NCBI GenBank assembly: GCA_910587545.1
Contig: CAJUMI010000055.1
Location: 1-15,894 of the forward strand
Source: an uncultured Muribaculaceae bacterium
GTDB lineage: Bacteria > Bacteroidota > Bacteroidia > Bacteroidales > Muribaculaceae
Direction: 5' to 3'
DNA: 15,894 bases
Shown here: piece by piece, positions 5,995 through 13,411 of the stretch
Layout of the letters: every line of letters starts with the position of its first letter
Numbering within the stretch: position 1 is the stretch's first letter
Made by a program: the position numbers and the translations under genes
Notes under the pieces: generated by a model
What the model was told of the DNA's origin: nothing
What the model saw: the letters and a program-made list of their open reading frames with translations, nothing else
The model's database searches: none

Positions 5995-7629
5995 TTATTT
6001 GGCTGGAATAGTTAGTTTCTGTCCTGCTCTCAGATTGTCGCCAGTCATGCCGTTGGCCTTTTTCAGCGCGTTGACTGTGACGCCGAAACGTTTGGCAATC
6101 TTGGAAAGGTTGTCGCCTTTGGCCACTTTGTAGGATGTCGGCCGCGTCTGAGCAGTGGTCTTAGGCTTGTTTACAGTGGCTTTTGTGGTCTCGGCAGTGT
6201 CTTTTTTCTTAACTTCGGGCGCTGCAGCCACTGAGTCCGGCTCATGAACCTCTGCAGCTGCAAGCGAGTCTGTGCCGACGCTGACTGTGGCGCCCATACC
6301 GGTTATGAGGCTGTCGGGAGCTATCTCGGCTTCCTTGTAGTGGCGAGTGGTGGTCACGATTTTAAGTTTCTGACCTTTGCGCACCTTTTTGCCGATTTTG
6401 TTGTTCTGACGCAGAGAGCTGACAGTGACGCCGTATTTCCTGGCGATCGATGAAAGGTTTTCATTGCGCCCGACGGTATGATACCGTATGGCCTGTTCTT
6501 CGATATATTCACCTTTGGAGTCGATACCGGTAGTGGTGATTCCTGTTGCGGGTTCGACCACGTTGCGGCGGGCATAGCGTGATGCATTGTGGTTGACTAT
6601 AGAGTCTTCGTAGGCCAGATAGGCGTAAACCTGAAGAGATGGAAGCACCAGAGGCATAGGCTTGATGTTGCCGGGGATAATATCCTTGCGGTACTGCGGA
6701 TTGAGATCTCTGATCTCGTCGATCGAGATTGCCAGCACATCGGCGATCTGATTGAAACTGACGCGTTTGGTCACATGGATAGAATCTGTCACTATGGGTT
6801 TGCGTGCGAGGGCGGGCGAGATGTTGTGGCGGTCGTAATAGTTCATCACATAATTGGCTGCGATGAACGCAGGCAGGTAGCCCCTGGTCTCGGCCGGTAG
6901 CAAAGGATAGATCTCCCAGAAGTCTTTTTTTCCGCCGCCTGCTCTGCGCATGGCTTTGTTGATGTTCCCCGGTCCGCAGTTGTATGCCGCTATGGCGAGT
7001 GACCAGTCGTCGAACATGCTGTGGAGCTGTTTGAGATAGACGGCTGCGGCCTCTGAAGAGGCGTAGGGATCACGGCGCTGGTCTACGAGCGAATTGACAG
7101 TAAGGCCGAGGCCGCTTGCCGTCGGCAGCATGAATTGCCATAATCCGGCGGCTCCGGCGCGTGAAACTGCAGAGGGGTTCAGGGCGGACTCGATTACAGG
7201 CAGATATTTGAGTTCCATCGGCAATCCATGGCGGTCGAGTGCCTGTTCGAAGATCGGCATGTAGTAGAGGCTTAGGCCGAGCATGTTTTCCACGAGCTGT
7301 CGGCGGCGCTGTGTATAGAGATCGATGTAGCTGCGCACCACCGAGTTGTAAGGCATCTCTATGACCGTCGGCAGAGCGGCCAGCCGCTCGATGATCTGCT
7401 GGTCGTCAACTTCTACGAGGGCGCGTTCGTCGGCCTTGTGGTCAAGTCGGGCATAGTTTTTGAGATACCAGCTTTCGAGCATTTTATGGGTGTCGGTCTC
7501 GAAACTTTCGGGGTATATCTGTGTGCTGTCGGCAGCGGATGCGTTGTCGGCAACGGCTTGGACCGGCCATGCGGCCACAGATGCGATCATCAGTCCCGCC
7601 GATATTATTGTAAATTTAAGTTTTTCCAT
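5995..7629 (-). CDS. mltD: MltD-like membrane-bound lytic murein transglycosylase with LysM domains
   Basis: This enzyme cleaves the MurNAc-GlcNAc bond of peptidoglycan, forming 1,6-anhydro-MurNAc ends. The 544-residue protein starts with a signal peptide (about 1-27, hydrophobic core FTIISAGLMIASVAAW). The catalytic SLT domain spans about 115-270, with the glutamate E147 in YLPVIESALNP, the GLWQFM motif (162-167) and AYNCGPGNI (215-223). A degenerate LysM-like segment (about 286-330) is followed by two clear LysM peptidoglycan-binding modules (382-426 and 499-543), separated by an Ala/Thr/Lys-rich linker. No lipobox is evident, so the lipoprotein anchor of E. coli MltD is not supported here. 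The start is 15 nt after the DUF5683 stop codon and the gene precedes the OPT transporter, both in the same operon. Confidence 0.92.
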   Translation of the reverse strand: MEKLKFTIISAGLMIASVAAWPVQAVADNASAADSTQIYPESFETDTHKMLESWYLKNYARLDHKADERALVEVDDQQIIERLAALPTVIEMPYNSVVRSYIDLYTQRRRQLVENMLGLSLYYMPIFEQALDRHGLPMELKYLPVIESALNPSAVSRAGAAGLWQFMLPTASGLGLTVNSLVDQRRDPYASSEAAAVYLKQLHSMFDDWSLAIAAYNCGPGNINKAMRRAGGGKKDFWEIYPLLPAETRGYLPAFIAANYVMNYYDRHNISPALARKPIVTDSIHVTKRVSFNQIADVLAISIDEIRDLNPQYRKDIIPGNIKPMPLVLPSLQVYAYLAYEDSIVNHNASRYARRNVVEPATGITTTGIDSKGEYIEEQAIRYHTVGRNENLSSIARKYGVTVSSLRQNNKIGKKVRKGQKLKIVTTTRHYKEAEIAPDSLITGMGATVSVGTDSLAAAEVHEPDSVAAAPEVKKKDTAETTKATVNKPKTTAQTRPTSYKVAKGDNLSKIAKRFGVTVNALKKANGMTGDNLRAGQKLTIPAK

Positions 7630-7644
7630 TGCTGAGCTATGATT

Positions 7645-8487
7645 TTAGAATGTGAAGGCCCATACCAGACCGATCGAGGGACTGGAGTTGCGTCCGTCGA
7701 TAAACATTGCCGGCGCTACGTCCATCGAGAGGTCGGGAGAGATGTCGAAGTGAGACAGAGAGGCGTCGACATATGCATCGACCATGGCCACAAGATAGAC
7801 TCCGACCATGCAGATGATACATAGATCACGGTTACGCCGGTAGAAGTTCTTACGGGACTGGAGTACGTTGGTCAGCCATGTCTTGTCGAGATCTTCTTCT
7901 TTGGTGGTAGGAGGAAAGAAATCCATATATGATTTTGTCGACGGGTCGGTGTCCATGATGTCGCGGTAGGCACGCGTATAGTCGCTGAGCATGCCGTTGT
8001 TCCACGACGTTGCATAGCCAAGACCGAGATATGCTCCCACGACGATGGGCAGCTTCCAGTAGCGGCGGTTGTAGATCTGGCCGAGACCGGGAAACAGTGC
8101 TGACATCCACACGGCTCTTGTCGGATCGGGGTTAAAAACGACTTCGCGCTCTTCCCATACGTCATATTTGCTGATCTTCCTGACTGCGATAGTGTCGACA
8201 GGCACAACAGTCATCGAGTCTCTGACGGCTTCCGTGTCTGCGTCGATATAGTCTTCGATGACTTCGGCCGCGCCTTTGACCGGAGCTCCGGTCGGTATGC
8301 TGTCGGGTAGGGCCGCTGCAGCCACAGAGTCATTGACGGTTACCGGCAACGGGCTTCTGCGCGAGGGCATATGCTGCCGTTGGGCCTGTGCGGCGGCATC
8401 GGTCGCCGCGGTGGTTGCGACCACAGACAGGACAGCGACCAATAGGCGCAGCAAAAACGGTTTATATGTATTTGACCGGACTGTCAT
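7645..8487 (-). CDS. DUF5683 membrane protein of unknown function
   Basis: This is a 280-residue protein of the Bacteroidetes DUF5683 family, recognised from NPDPTRAVWMSALFPGLGQIYNRRYWK (119-145). The N-terminus (about 1-34) looks like a signal peptide or anchor. A Pro/Ala/Ser-rich linker follows to about 105, then a hydrophobic hairpin around 126-160 whose SALFPGLGQIYNRRYWK resembles TM2-type motifs. A further hydrophobic segment lies at 221-242. The C-terminus alternates polar and hydrophobic residues and ends in aromatic WAFTF, a pattern seen in outer-membrane strands, though one strand proves little. Its ATG overlaps the parB stop by one base (TGATG at 8489-8485), so translation is coupled. 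The mltD gene follows after 15 nt. No function is known to me; the context suggests a link between chromosome partition and the envelope. Confidence 0.85.
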   Translation of the reverse strand: MTVRSNTYKPFLLRLLVAVLSVVATTAATDAAAQAQRQHMPSRRSPLPVTVNDSVAAAALPDSIPTGAPVKGAAEVIEDYIDADTEAVRDSMTVVPVDTIAVRKISKYDVWEEREVVFNPDPTRAVWMSALFPGLGQIYNRRYWKLPIVVGAYLGLGYATSWNNGMLSDYTRAYRDIMDTDPSTKSYMDFFPPTTKEEDLDKTWLTNVLQSRKNFYRRNRDLCIICMVGVYLVAMVDAYVDASLSHFDISPDLSMDVAPAMFIDGRNSSPSIGLVWAFTF

Positions 8488-9404
8488 CAGTATGCCGACT
8501 TATCGGTGGTCTGTTGTTTGAGAGTGTCGAAGAGGGTGATCAGGCGCTCGAGTTCGTCGTCGTTGCTGAACGGGAATGTGATGCGGCCTTTACCCGTCTT
8601 GTCGCATGTGAACCGAACAGGAGTGCCGAAGGCGCTTGACAGATGCTTCTTTAGTATGTCGAAGTCGCCGGATCGGAACTTGGATTCCGCAGGTCCGGAT
8701 TTTTCCGGGACAGCGGGGCTCTCGCCGTTCTCATAAGCTTTGGCGAGTTCCTCGACTTTGCGCACTGACAAGCCTCGGCGAAGTATCTCATTGTAAAGTT
8801 TGAGTTGTAGCGAAGGATCACTGATAGTCAGCAGCGCGCGCGCATGACCCATGTCGAGGCGCTTGTCGCGCAGACCCAGCTGTACTTCGGCGGGCAGTCT
8901 CAGAAGGCGTAGAAAATTGGCTATTGTAGCTCTCTTTTTGCCGATTCGCTCGCTCAGTCTCTCCTGCGTCAGGTCATATTGATCTATGAGTTTCTTGAAT
9001 GTCAGTGCGATTTCTATGGCGTTGAGGTCTTCGCGCTGTATGTTCTCGATCAGAGCCATCTCGGTGAGCTCGGCGTCGTTGGCTGTGCGTATATATGCCG
9101 GCACCGATGTAAGTCCGGCTATGCGGGCGGCGCGGTAACGTCGCTCGCCTGCTATGATCTGATAGCTGTCGGCACCGACTTTTCTCAGAGATATAGGCTG
9201 GATGATGCCTAATTCGCGTATCGATGCAGCCAATTCGTTTATGGCTTCTTCGTCAAAGTTGGTTCGGGGCTGATCGGGATTAGGTTGTATCTGGTCGATC
9301 GCTATGTCGTTAATGGCCGATGTGCCTCTTGCGGGAGTGTCATCCATCGGGATCAGCGACTCAAGGCCGCGTCCGAGAGCGTTTCGTTTGGGATGTACTG
9401 ACAT
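8487..9404 (-). CDS. parB: Chromosome partitioning protein ParB
   Basis: ParB is a CTP-dependent DNA clamp that loads at parS sites and spreads, forming the partition complex moved by ParA. The 305-residue protein has the full layout: an N-terminal ALGRGLESLIP motif (9-19) that in the family contacts ParA, the ParB/Srx CTPase domain with GERRYRA (86-92) and ENIQRE (120-125), the helix-turn-helix region LTQERLSERIGKKRATIANFLRLLRLP (145-171) with MGHARALL (185-192), a charged linker, and a C-terminal dimerisation domain (about 245-305). The start follows the parA stop by 26 nt, and the end overlaps the DUF5683 start by one base. No complete parS palindrome is visible in this window. Confidence 0.96.
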   Translation of the reverse strand: MSVHPKRNALGRGLESLIPMDDTPARGTSAINDIAIDQIQPNPDQPRTNFDEEAINELAASIRELGIIQPISLRKVGADSYQIIAGERRYRAARIAGLTSVPAYIRTANDAELTEMALIENIQREDLNAIEIALTFKKLIDQYDLTQERLSERIGKKRATIANFLRLLRLPAEVQLGLRDKRLDMGHARALLTISDPSLQLKLYNEILRRGLSVRKVEELAKAYENGESPAVPEKSGPAESKFRSGDFDILKKHLSSAFGTPVRFTCDKTGKGRITFPFSNDDELERLITLFDTLKQQTTDKSAY

Positions 9405-9430
9405 TAGATATAATTGATTTTGTCGTTTTA

Positions 9431-10213
9431 TCAGTGTTTGGCTTTGTTGTGGCGATGCTTGTTGATTATTTCCTTGGCCAGCAGTATGTGGCTCGTGGCT
9501 CCTCGACTCTCGGGGTCATACTGCAGTGCGGGCAGGCCGTGGCTCGGAGCCTCGCTCAGACGTATGTTGCGTGGGATCACGGTGTCGAATACCATCTCGC
9601 CGAAATAGCTTTTGAGTTCCTCGTAGATCTGATTGGCAAGGCGCAGACGTGCGTCATACATGGTCAGCAGGAAGCCCTCAATCTCGAGATTGGGGTTCAG
9701 ACGTGACTTTATGATTCTTATCGTGTTCATCAGCTTGCTGATGCCTTCGAGAGCGAAATACTCTGCCTGCACCGGAATGATCACCGAGTCAGCGGCGGTA
9801 AGGGCGTTGACTGTGATAAGTCCCAGTGATGGAGAGCAGTCGATCAGCACATAATCATATTTGTCTGCCACCGGTCTCAACAGCCCGTCGAGCACTTTCT
9901 CGCGTGAAGGTCTGTTGATCAGTTCCAGTTCCGCGCCCGCAAGGTCGATGCGAGAGCCGACGAGATCAAGGCCTTCGACGCAGGTCGCAACCTGTGAACC
10001 GTCGACGGGATAACCATCGACCAGACATTCATAAATCGACGATGTCATGGACCGCGGATCTATGCCGTAGCCCGATGTGGCGTTGGCCTGAGGGTCGGCA
10101 TCAATGATAAGTGCTTTTTTGCCCTCGTTGGCGAGCGAAGCTGCCAGATTGATGGTCGTTGTCGTCTTGCCTACGCCGCCCTTCTGGTTGGCGATTGCTA
10201 TTATCTTACCCAT
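9431..10213 (-). CDS. parA: Chromosome partitioning ATPase ParA (Soj-like)
   Basis: ParA is a Walker-type ATPase that binds nucleoid DNA as an ATP dimer and is released by ParB, driving origin segregation. The 260-residue protein begins MGKIIAIANQKGGVGKTTTTINLA, with the deviant Walker A KGGVGKTT (11-18; signature K11, catalytic K16) and DADPQANAT (38-46). The switch region VLIDCSPSLGLITVNAL follows in mid-protein, and the C-terminal part holds the DTVIPRNIRLSEAPSHGLPALQYDPESRG block typical of chromosomal Soj proteins. It lacks the N-terminal helix-turn-helix of plasmid type-Ia ParA, so it is the chromosomal type. It is the first gene of the minus-strand operon, and its leader can form a small hairpin (10257-10275). 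Confidence 0.96.
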   Translation of the reverse strand: MGKIIAIANQKGGVGKTTTTINLAASLANEGKKALIIDADPQANATSGYGIDPRSMTSSIYECLVDGYPVDGSQVATCVEGLDLVGSRIDLAGAELELINRPSREKVLDGLLRPVADKYDYVLIDCSPSLGLITVNALTAADSVIIPVQAEYFALEGISKLMNTIRIIKSRLNPNLEIEGFLLTMYDARLRLANQIYEELKSYFGEMVFDTVIPRNIRLSEAPSHGLPALQYDPESRGATSHILLAKEIINKHRHNKAKH

Positions 10214-10256
10214 TTATTGTAGTTGTAGTCTTGGATTGTACAAATTTGTTTACGCC

Positions 10257-10275
10257 TCTCCCTTCGATCGGGAGA
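10257..10275 (-). promoter_or_regulatory. Small hairpin in the parA leader
   Basis: TCTCCC (10257-10262) and GGGAGA (10270-10275) form a 6-bp stem around TTCGATC, about 45 bp upstream of the parA start codon. It may be a leader structure. No good -33/-7 promoter pair on the minus strand stood out between here and nupG; the nearest -7-like words, TTACTTTG (complement of 10306-10313) and TAGTTTG (complement of 10326-10332), both deviate from consensus. Confidence 0.25.
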
Positions 10276-10341
10276 TGCGGCGGAAGCACGCCGTTTTCCG
10301 ATATGCAAAGTAAGCCAAAAAAACGCAAACTAGGAAATCTT

Positions 10342-10370
10342 TGTTCCACAATTTTTATTTCTGTTCCACA
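10342..10370. repeat. Tandem TGTTCCACA sites, 20 bp apart, in the parA-nupG divergent region
   Basis: TGTTCCACA occurs at 10342-10350 and again at 10362-10370, a 20-bp period that puts both on nearly the same DNA face. The word equals the left half of the parS consensus (TGTTCCAC-GTGGAACA) plus A, and differs from the DnaA box TTATCCACA at two positions. It lies upstream of parA, between divergent operons. A partition- or replication-linked regulatory site is an inference. Confidence 0.4.
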
Positions 10371-10437
10371 GCATGCATATTATGTCACTAATTTCTGAAG
10401 TGCCAAAAAAGATTCGGTATATGTCAGATTTTTTCAT

Positions 10438-10445
10438 TATGTTTG
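10438..10445 (+). promoter_or_regulatory. Predicted -7 element TATGTTTG of the nupG operon
   Basis: TATGTTTG (10438-10445) fits the Bacteroidetes -7 consensus fully. The -33 region is weak: TTC at 10413-10415, 22 bp upstream, is the closest to TTG. Transcription would start near 10452, about 20 nt before the ATG at 10473, which argues against an upstream TTG start at 10443. Confidence 0.4.
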
Positions 10446-10472
10446 CATCGAATTATACCTAACAATGCCAAC

Positions 10473-11822
10473 ATGAAATCAATAAAAACACGTCTTGCCG
10501 CATTGAGTTTTCTGGAGTTCGCGGTGTGGGGCTCATATCTTGTATCTCTCGGTCTTTATCTCGGCTCTGTCGGGCTGGGTGGCTATATTTTCTGGTTTTA
10601 TACGGTTCAGGGAATTGTGTCGCTGATCATGCCCGGACTTATCGGAGTTATAGCCGACCGCTTCATACCTGCGCAGAAGATGCTCAGTCTATGTCACATA
10701 CTCGCTGCTACATTTATGTTTGCCGCCGGATGGTATGCGATGGAGGCAGGCTCGGATGTGGAGTTTGGTCCGCTATTCGCGTTCTACACACTTTCGATTG
10801 CGTTCTTCATGCCTACCATAGGTCTTAACAATTCAGTCGCGTTCAATGCCCTCACAAAGGAGGGGCTCGATACTGTCAAAGCTTTTCCTCCGATCCGTGT
10901 GTGGGGTACTGTTGGTTTCATTGTGGCGGAGTGGTTTGTCAACTTTGTCCATATCGGCGGCGCTCCGATCATGAATACATATTGGCAGTTGATCGTCAGC
11001 GGTGTAATCAGCCTTATCCTCGCGGGTTATGCGCTGACTATGCCCAACTGTCCGGTCAACCGCGCGGCTTCGGCATCGCTTGCCGACTCGCTCGGACTCA
11101 GCGCATTCAAACTCTTTAAGCAGAAAAAGATGGCCATATTTTTTATTTTCAGCATGTTGCTGGGTGTCTCGCTTCAGGTTACCAACAGCTATGGCTCGTC
11201 ATTCATAGAGCATTTCGGAAAAGTGGCCGAATATGCCGACGATTTTTTTGCGAAAAATCCGACATTCCTGATCTCGCTCTCACAATGCAGCGAGGCTCTG
11301 TGCATACTCCTGATCCCGTCTTGCCTGCGCCGTTTCGGCATCAAGGGTGTAATGCTGATAGCGATGCTCGCATGGGTGTTCCGCTTCGGGCTCTTCGGAC
11401 TCGGCAACACGAGCATGTCTGGCGTTTGGCTGCTGATGCTTTCGTGTGTCGTCTACGGTGTGGCATTTGACTTTTTCAACGTGTCGGGCGGTCTGTATGT
11501 CGACAAACAGACTTCTCCTGAACTCCGCTCATCGGCTCAGGGTCTTTTCATGATCATGACCAACGGTATCGGAGCGTCGCTCGGAACGTGTATCGCCGGT
11601 TCTTTTGTTGTGAACAAGTATGTGTTCGCTCCCGGTCTCGACGCAGTCCAGCAGCTCGACGGATGGCGTATATCATGGTATATTTTTGCCGCATATGCGT
11701 TTGTGGTCGGTATTCTGTTCCTGTTTATATTCAAGGACCACGGTGATCCTTCGACTGCCGAGATCAAAGATGCCGAAGCAGTCGTCTCAGGCGACGATGT
11801 CGCTGCTGTAAAAACAAAATGA
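10473..11822 (+). CDS. nupG: Nucleoside:proton symporter, NupG-like MFS permease
   Basis: This 449-residue inner-membrane protein belongs to the NupG/XapB nucleoside:H+ symporter family of the major facilitator superfamily. It opens MKSIKTRLAALSFLEFAVWGSYLVSLGLYL, the typical family N-terminus. It has about 12 hydrophobic spans, the mid-protein block FPPIRVWGTVGFIVAEWFVN, a charged central loop (about 200-225) between the two six-helix halves, and YGVAFDFFNVSGGLYVDK with RSSAQGLFMIMTNGIG in the C-terminal half. A TTG 30 nt upstream would add ten residues that do not resemble the family and overlap the -7 box, so the 10473 ATG is chosen. It leads the operon with rsmE 6 nt downstream. It could supply nucleosides to the udk product elsewhere in the window; that link is inference. 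Confidence 0.9.
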   Translation: MKSIKTRLAALSFLEFAVWGSYLVSLGLYLGSVGLGGYIFWFYTVQGIVSLIMPGLIGVIADRFIPAQKMLSLCHILAATFMFAAGWYAMEAGSDVEFGPLFAFYTLSIAFFMPTIGLNNSVAFNALTKEGLDTVKAFPPIRVWGTVGFIVAEWFVNFVHIGGAPIMNTYWQLIVSGVISLILAGYALTMPNCPVNRAASASLADSLGLSAFKLFKQKKMAIFFIFSMLLGVSLQVTNSYGSSFIEHFGKVAEYADDFFAKNPTFLISLSQCSEALCILLIPSCLRRFGIKGVMLIAMLAWVFRFGLFGLGNTSMSGVWLLMLSCVVYGVAFDFFNVSGGLYVDKQTSPELRSSAQGLFMIMTNGIGASLGTCIAGSFVVNKYVFAPGLDAVQQLDGWRISWYIFAAYAFVVGILFLFIFKDHGDPSTAEIKDAEAVVSGDDVAAVKTK

Positions 11823-11828
11823 TCAATA

Positions 11829-12545
11829 ATGATCCGTTTCTACGCTCCCGATATTGACTGCTCGCCCTTTCTGCCCGAAAGCGATTCGCAGCATTGTTGC
11901 CGCGTTCTGCGCATGCAGACCGGTGACGAAATAGAGATTATTGACGGCCGAGGTTATCTCTACCGCTGCCGGATAGTCAACGCCCATAGTAAGCGCACGG
12001 AAGTGGAAACACTTGAGCGTGTTGCCTTGCCGCCTGTATGGCCTTGCCATATCACTGTCGCCGTGGCGCCGACGAAGCATCTTGACCGCATGGAGTGGCT
12101 CGTCGAGAAACTGGTAGAGATCGGAGTCGACCGAATTGTGCCAGTTCGCTGCATGCGGTCGGAACGCAAGGAAATAAAAGTCGAGCGTCTCGAAAAAATT
12201 GCAGTTTCGGCAATGAAGCAGTCGCTTAAAGCCGTGTTGCCGGTCATTGAAGAGATGACGCCGCTGCCACGCTTTATTGAATCAGTCGAATCTGGCACAC
12301 TGCGCTTTGTCGCATATTGCGAAGACAGTGTAGAGCGCAAACTTCTCGCGCGTGAGTATAGGCCCGGATCATCAGCGGCAGTGCTTATCGGACCCGAAGG
12401 CGATTTCTCGCATGAGGAAATCCGTGCTGCAATCGACACAGGCTTTGTCCCTGTCACGCTCGGCGACAACCGTCTCCGCACAGAGACTGCCGCTCTTGTG
12501 GCATGTGATACTATCCATATCATCAACCAGGCCTTTCCGAGCTGA
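11829..12545 (+). CDS. rsmE: 16S rRNA (uracil-1498-N3)-methyltransferase
   Basis: RsmE methylates N3 of U1498 in the decoding region of 16S rRNA, using S-adenosylmethionine. The 238-residue protein has normal length. The N-terminal PUA-like RNA-binding domain (about 1-70) contains HCCRVLRMQTGDEIEIIDGRG, the counterpart of the usual HxxxVLR motif. The C-terminal SPOUT methyltransferase domain has KHLDRMEWLVEKLVEIGV (83-100), MKQSLKAVLPVI (129-140, in place of the more usual RSxRxxxPxI), and the knot motifs VLIGPEGDFS (185-194) and LGDNRLRTETAAL (211-223) that bind the cofactor. The start follows nupG by 6 nt and belongs to the same operon. Confidence 0.93.
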   Translation: MIRFYAPDIDCSPFLPESDSQHCCRVLRMQTGDEIEIIDGRGYLYRCRIVNAHSKRTEVETLERVALPPVWPCHITVAVAPTKHLDRMEWLVEKLVEIGVDRIVPVRCMRSERKEIKVERLEKIAVSAMKQSLKAVLPVIEEMTPLPRFIESVESGTLRFVAYCEDSVERKLLAREYRPGSSAAVLIGPEGDFSHEEIRAAIDTGFVPVTLGDNRLRTETAALVACDTIHIINQAFPS

Positions 12546-12588
12546 CGTGGCTCCGTGGCCTTAAACAAGTTCTTAAATTTTATTTCAA

Positions 12589-13410
12589 ATGACCGATACA
12601 CTGCAATATCTCAAATCTTCTTCCAACGGCAACTTTTTTCTCCTTGCCGGTCCTTGTGTGATTGAAAACGAGAAAATGGCTCTTGACATCGCCGCCAGGA
12701 TTGTGCCGGTATGCAGCAGACTTGATATTCCATATGCTTTCAAAGGCAGCTACCGTAAAGCCAATCGTTCGCGAGTCGACTCTTTTACCGGCATAGGCGA
12801 TGAAAAGGCACTCAAAATATTGCAAAAAGTCGGCCGCGAGTTCGACGTGCCTGTGGTGACCGATATTCATGAGGCCGCAGAGGCCGAGGTGGCCGCAGAG
12901 TATGTCGACATACTCCAGATCCCGGCGTTTCTCTGCCGTCAGACCGATCTGCTGGTTGCTGCAGCACGCACAGGCAAGATGATCAATATCAAGAAGGGTC
13001 AGTTTCTTGCGCCAGAGTCCATGCGCTTTGCGGTTCGGAAAGTCATCGACAGCGGCAATGACGCTGTGACGGTCACCGAGCGTGGTACGACCTTCGGCTA
13101 TGGCGATCTTGTCGTCGATTACCGCGGAATCCCGGTGATGCAGCAGGACGGCAAGGTGCCGGTGATCCTTGATGTCACCCATTCACTGCAACAGCCTAAT
13201 ACAGGAAGCGGTGTCACCGGCGGCCGCCCCGAGTTGATAGAGACAATAGCTCGCGCAGGCATCGCTGTAGGAGCCGACGGACTTTTTATTGAGACCCATC
13301 AGGATCCTTCCATTGCTAAGAGTGACGGAGCCAATATGTTGCGTCTCGACCTTCTCGAGGGCTTGCTCGAAAGGCTGACGGCGATCCGTCTTACCATTAA
13401 AGATATGTGA
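12589..13410 (+). CDS. kdsA: 3-deoxy-8-phosphooctulonate (Kdo-8-P) synthase, predicted metal-dependent
   Basis: KdsA condenses phosphoenolpyruvate with arabinose-5-phosphate to give Kdo-8-phosphate, the precursor of the inner-core Kdo of lipopolysaccharide. The 273-residue protein carries FLLAGPCVIEN (17-27), FKGSYRKANRS (51-61), a TDIHE block (91-95), IPAFLCRQTDL (111-121), INIKKGQFL (132-140), DVTHSLQQP (195-203) and FIETHQDP (233-240). KANRS and the arabinose-5-phosphate region distinguish it from DAHP synthases. C23 occupies the position that is Asn in E. coli KdsA and Cys in metal-dependent enzymes such as that of Aquifex; with H198, E235 and D246 it forms the expected metal site. The start is 43 nt after rsmE, and nadE begins one base after the stop. 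Confidence 0.95.
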   Translation: MTDTLQYLKSSSNGNFFLLAGPCVIENEKMALDIAARIVPVCSRLDIPYAFKGSYRKANRSRVDSFTGIGDEKALKILQKVGREFDVPVVTDIHEAAEAEVAAEYVDILQIPAFLCRQTDLLVAAARTGKMINIKKGQFLAPESMRFAVRKVIDSGNDAVTVTERGTTFGYGDLVVDYRGIPVMQQDGKVPVILDVTHSLQQPNTGSGVTGGRPELIETIARAGIAVGADGLFIETHQDPSIAKSDGANMLRLDLLEGLLERLTAIRLTIKDM

Positions 13411-13411
13411 T

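Noticed and set aside
7998..8006. TGTTCCACG half-parS word in the DUF5683 gene
   Set aside because: The other half is absent (ACGTTG instead of TGGAACA), and the bases are explained by coding.
10443..10472. Upstream TTG start for the nucleoside permease
   Set aside because: It overlaps a full -7 element, and the ten added residues do not fit the family; the ATG at 10473 matches the usual NupG start.
11960..12601. Long minus-strand open frame opposite rsmE
   Set aside because: Its Ser/Arg/Thr-rich translation has no family features; rsmE is fully intact on the plus strand.
12580..13182. 200-codon minus-strand open frame opposite kdsA
   Set aside because: It is an antisense shadow created by kdsA codon usage; kdsA carries all catalytic residues.
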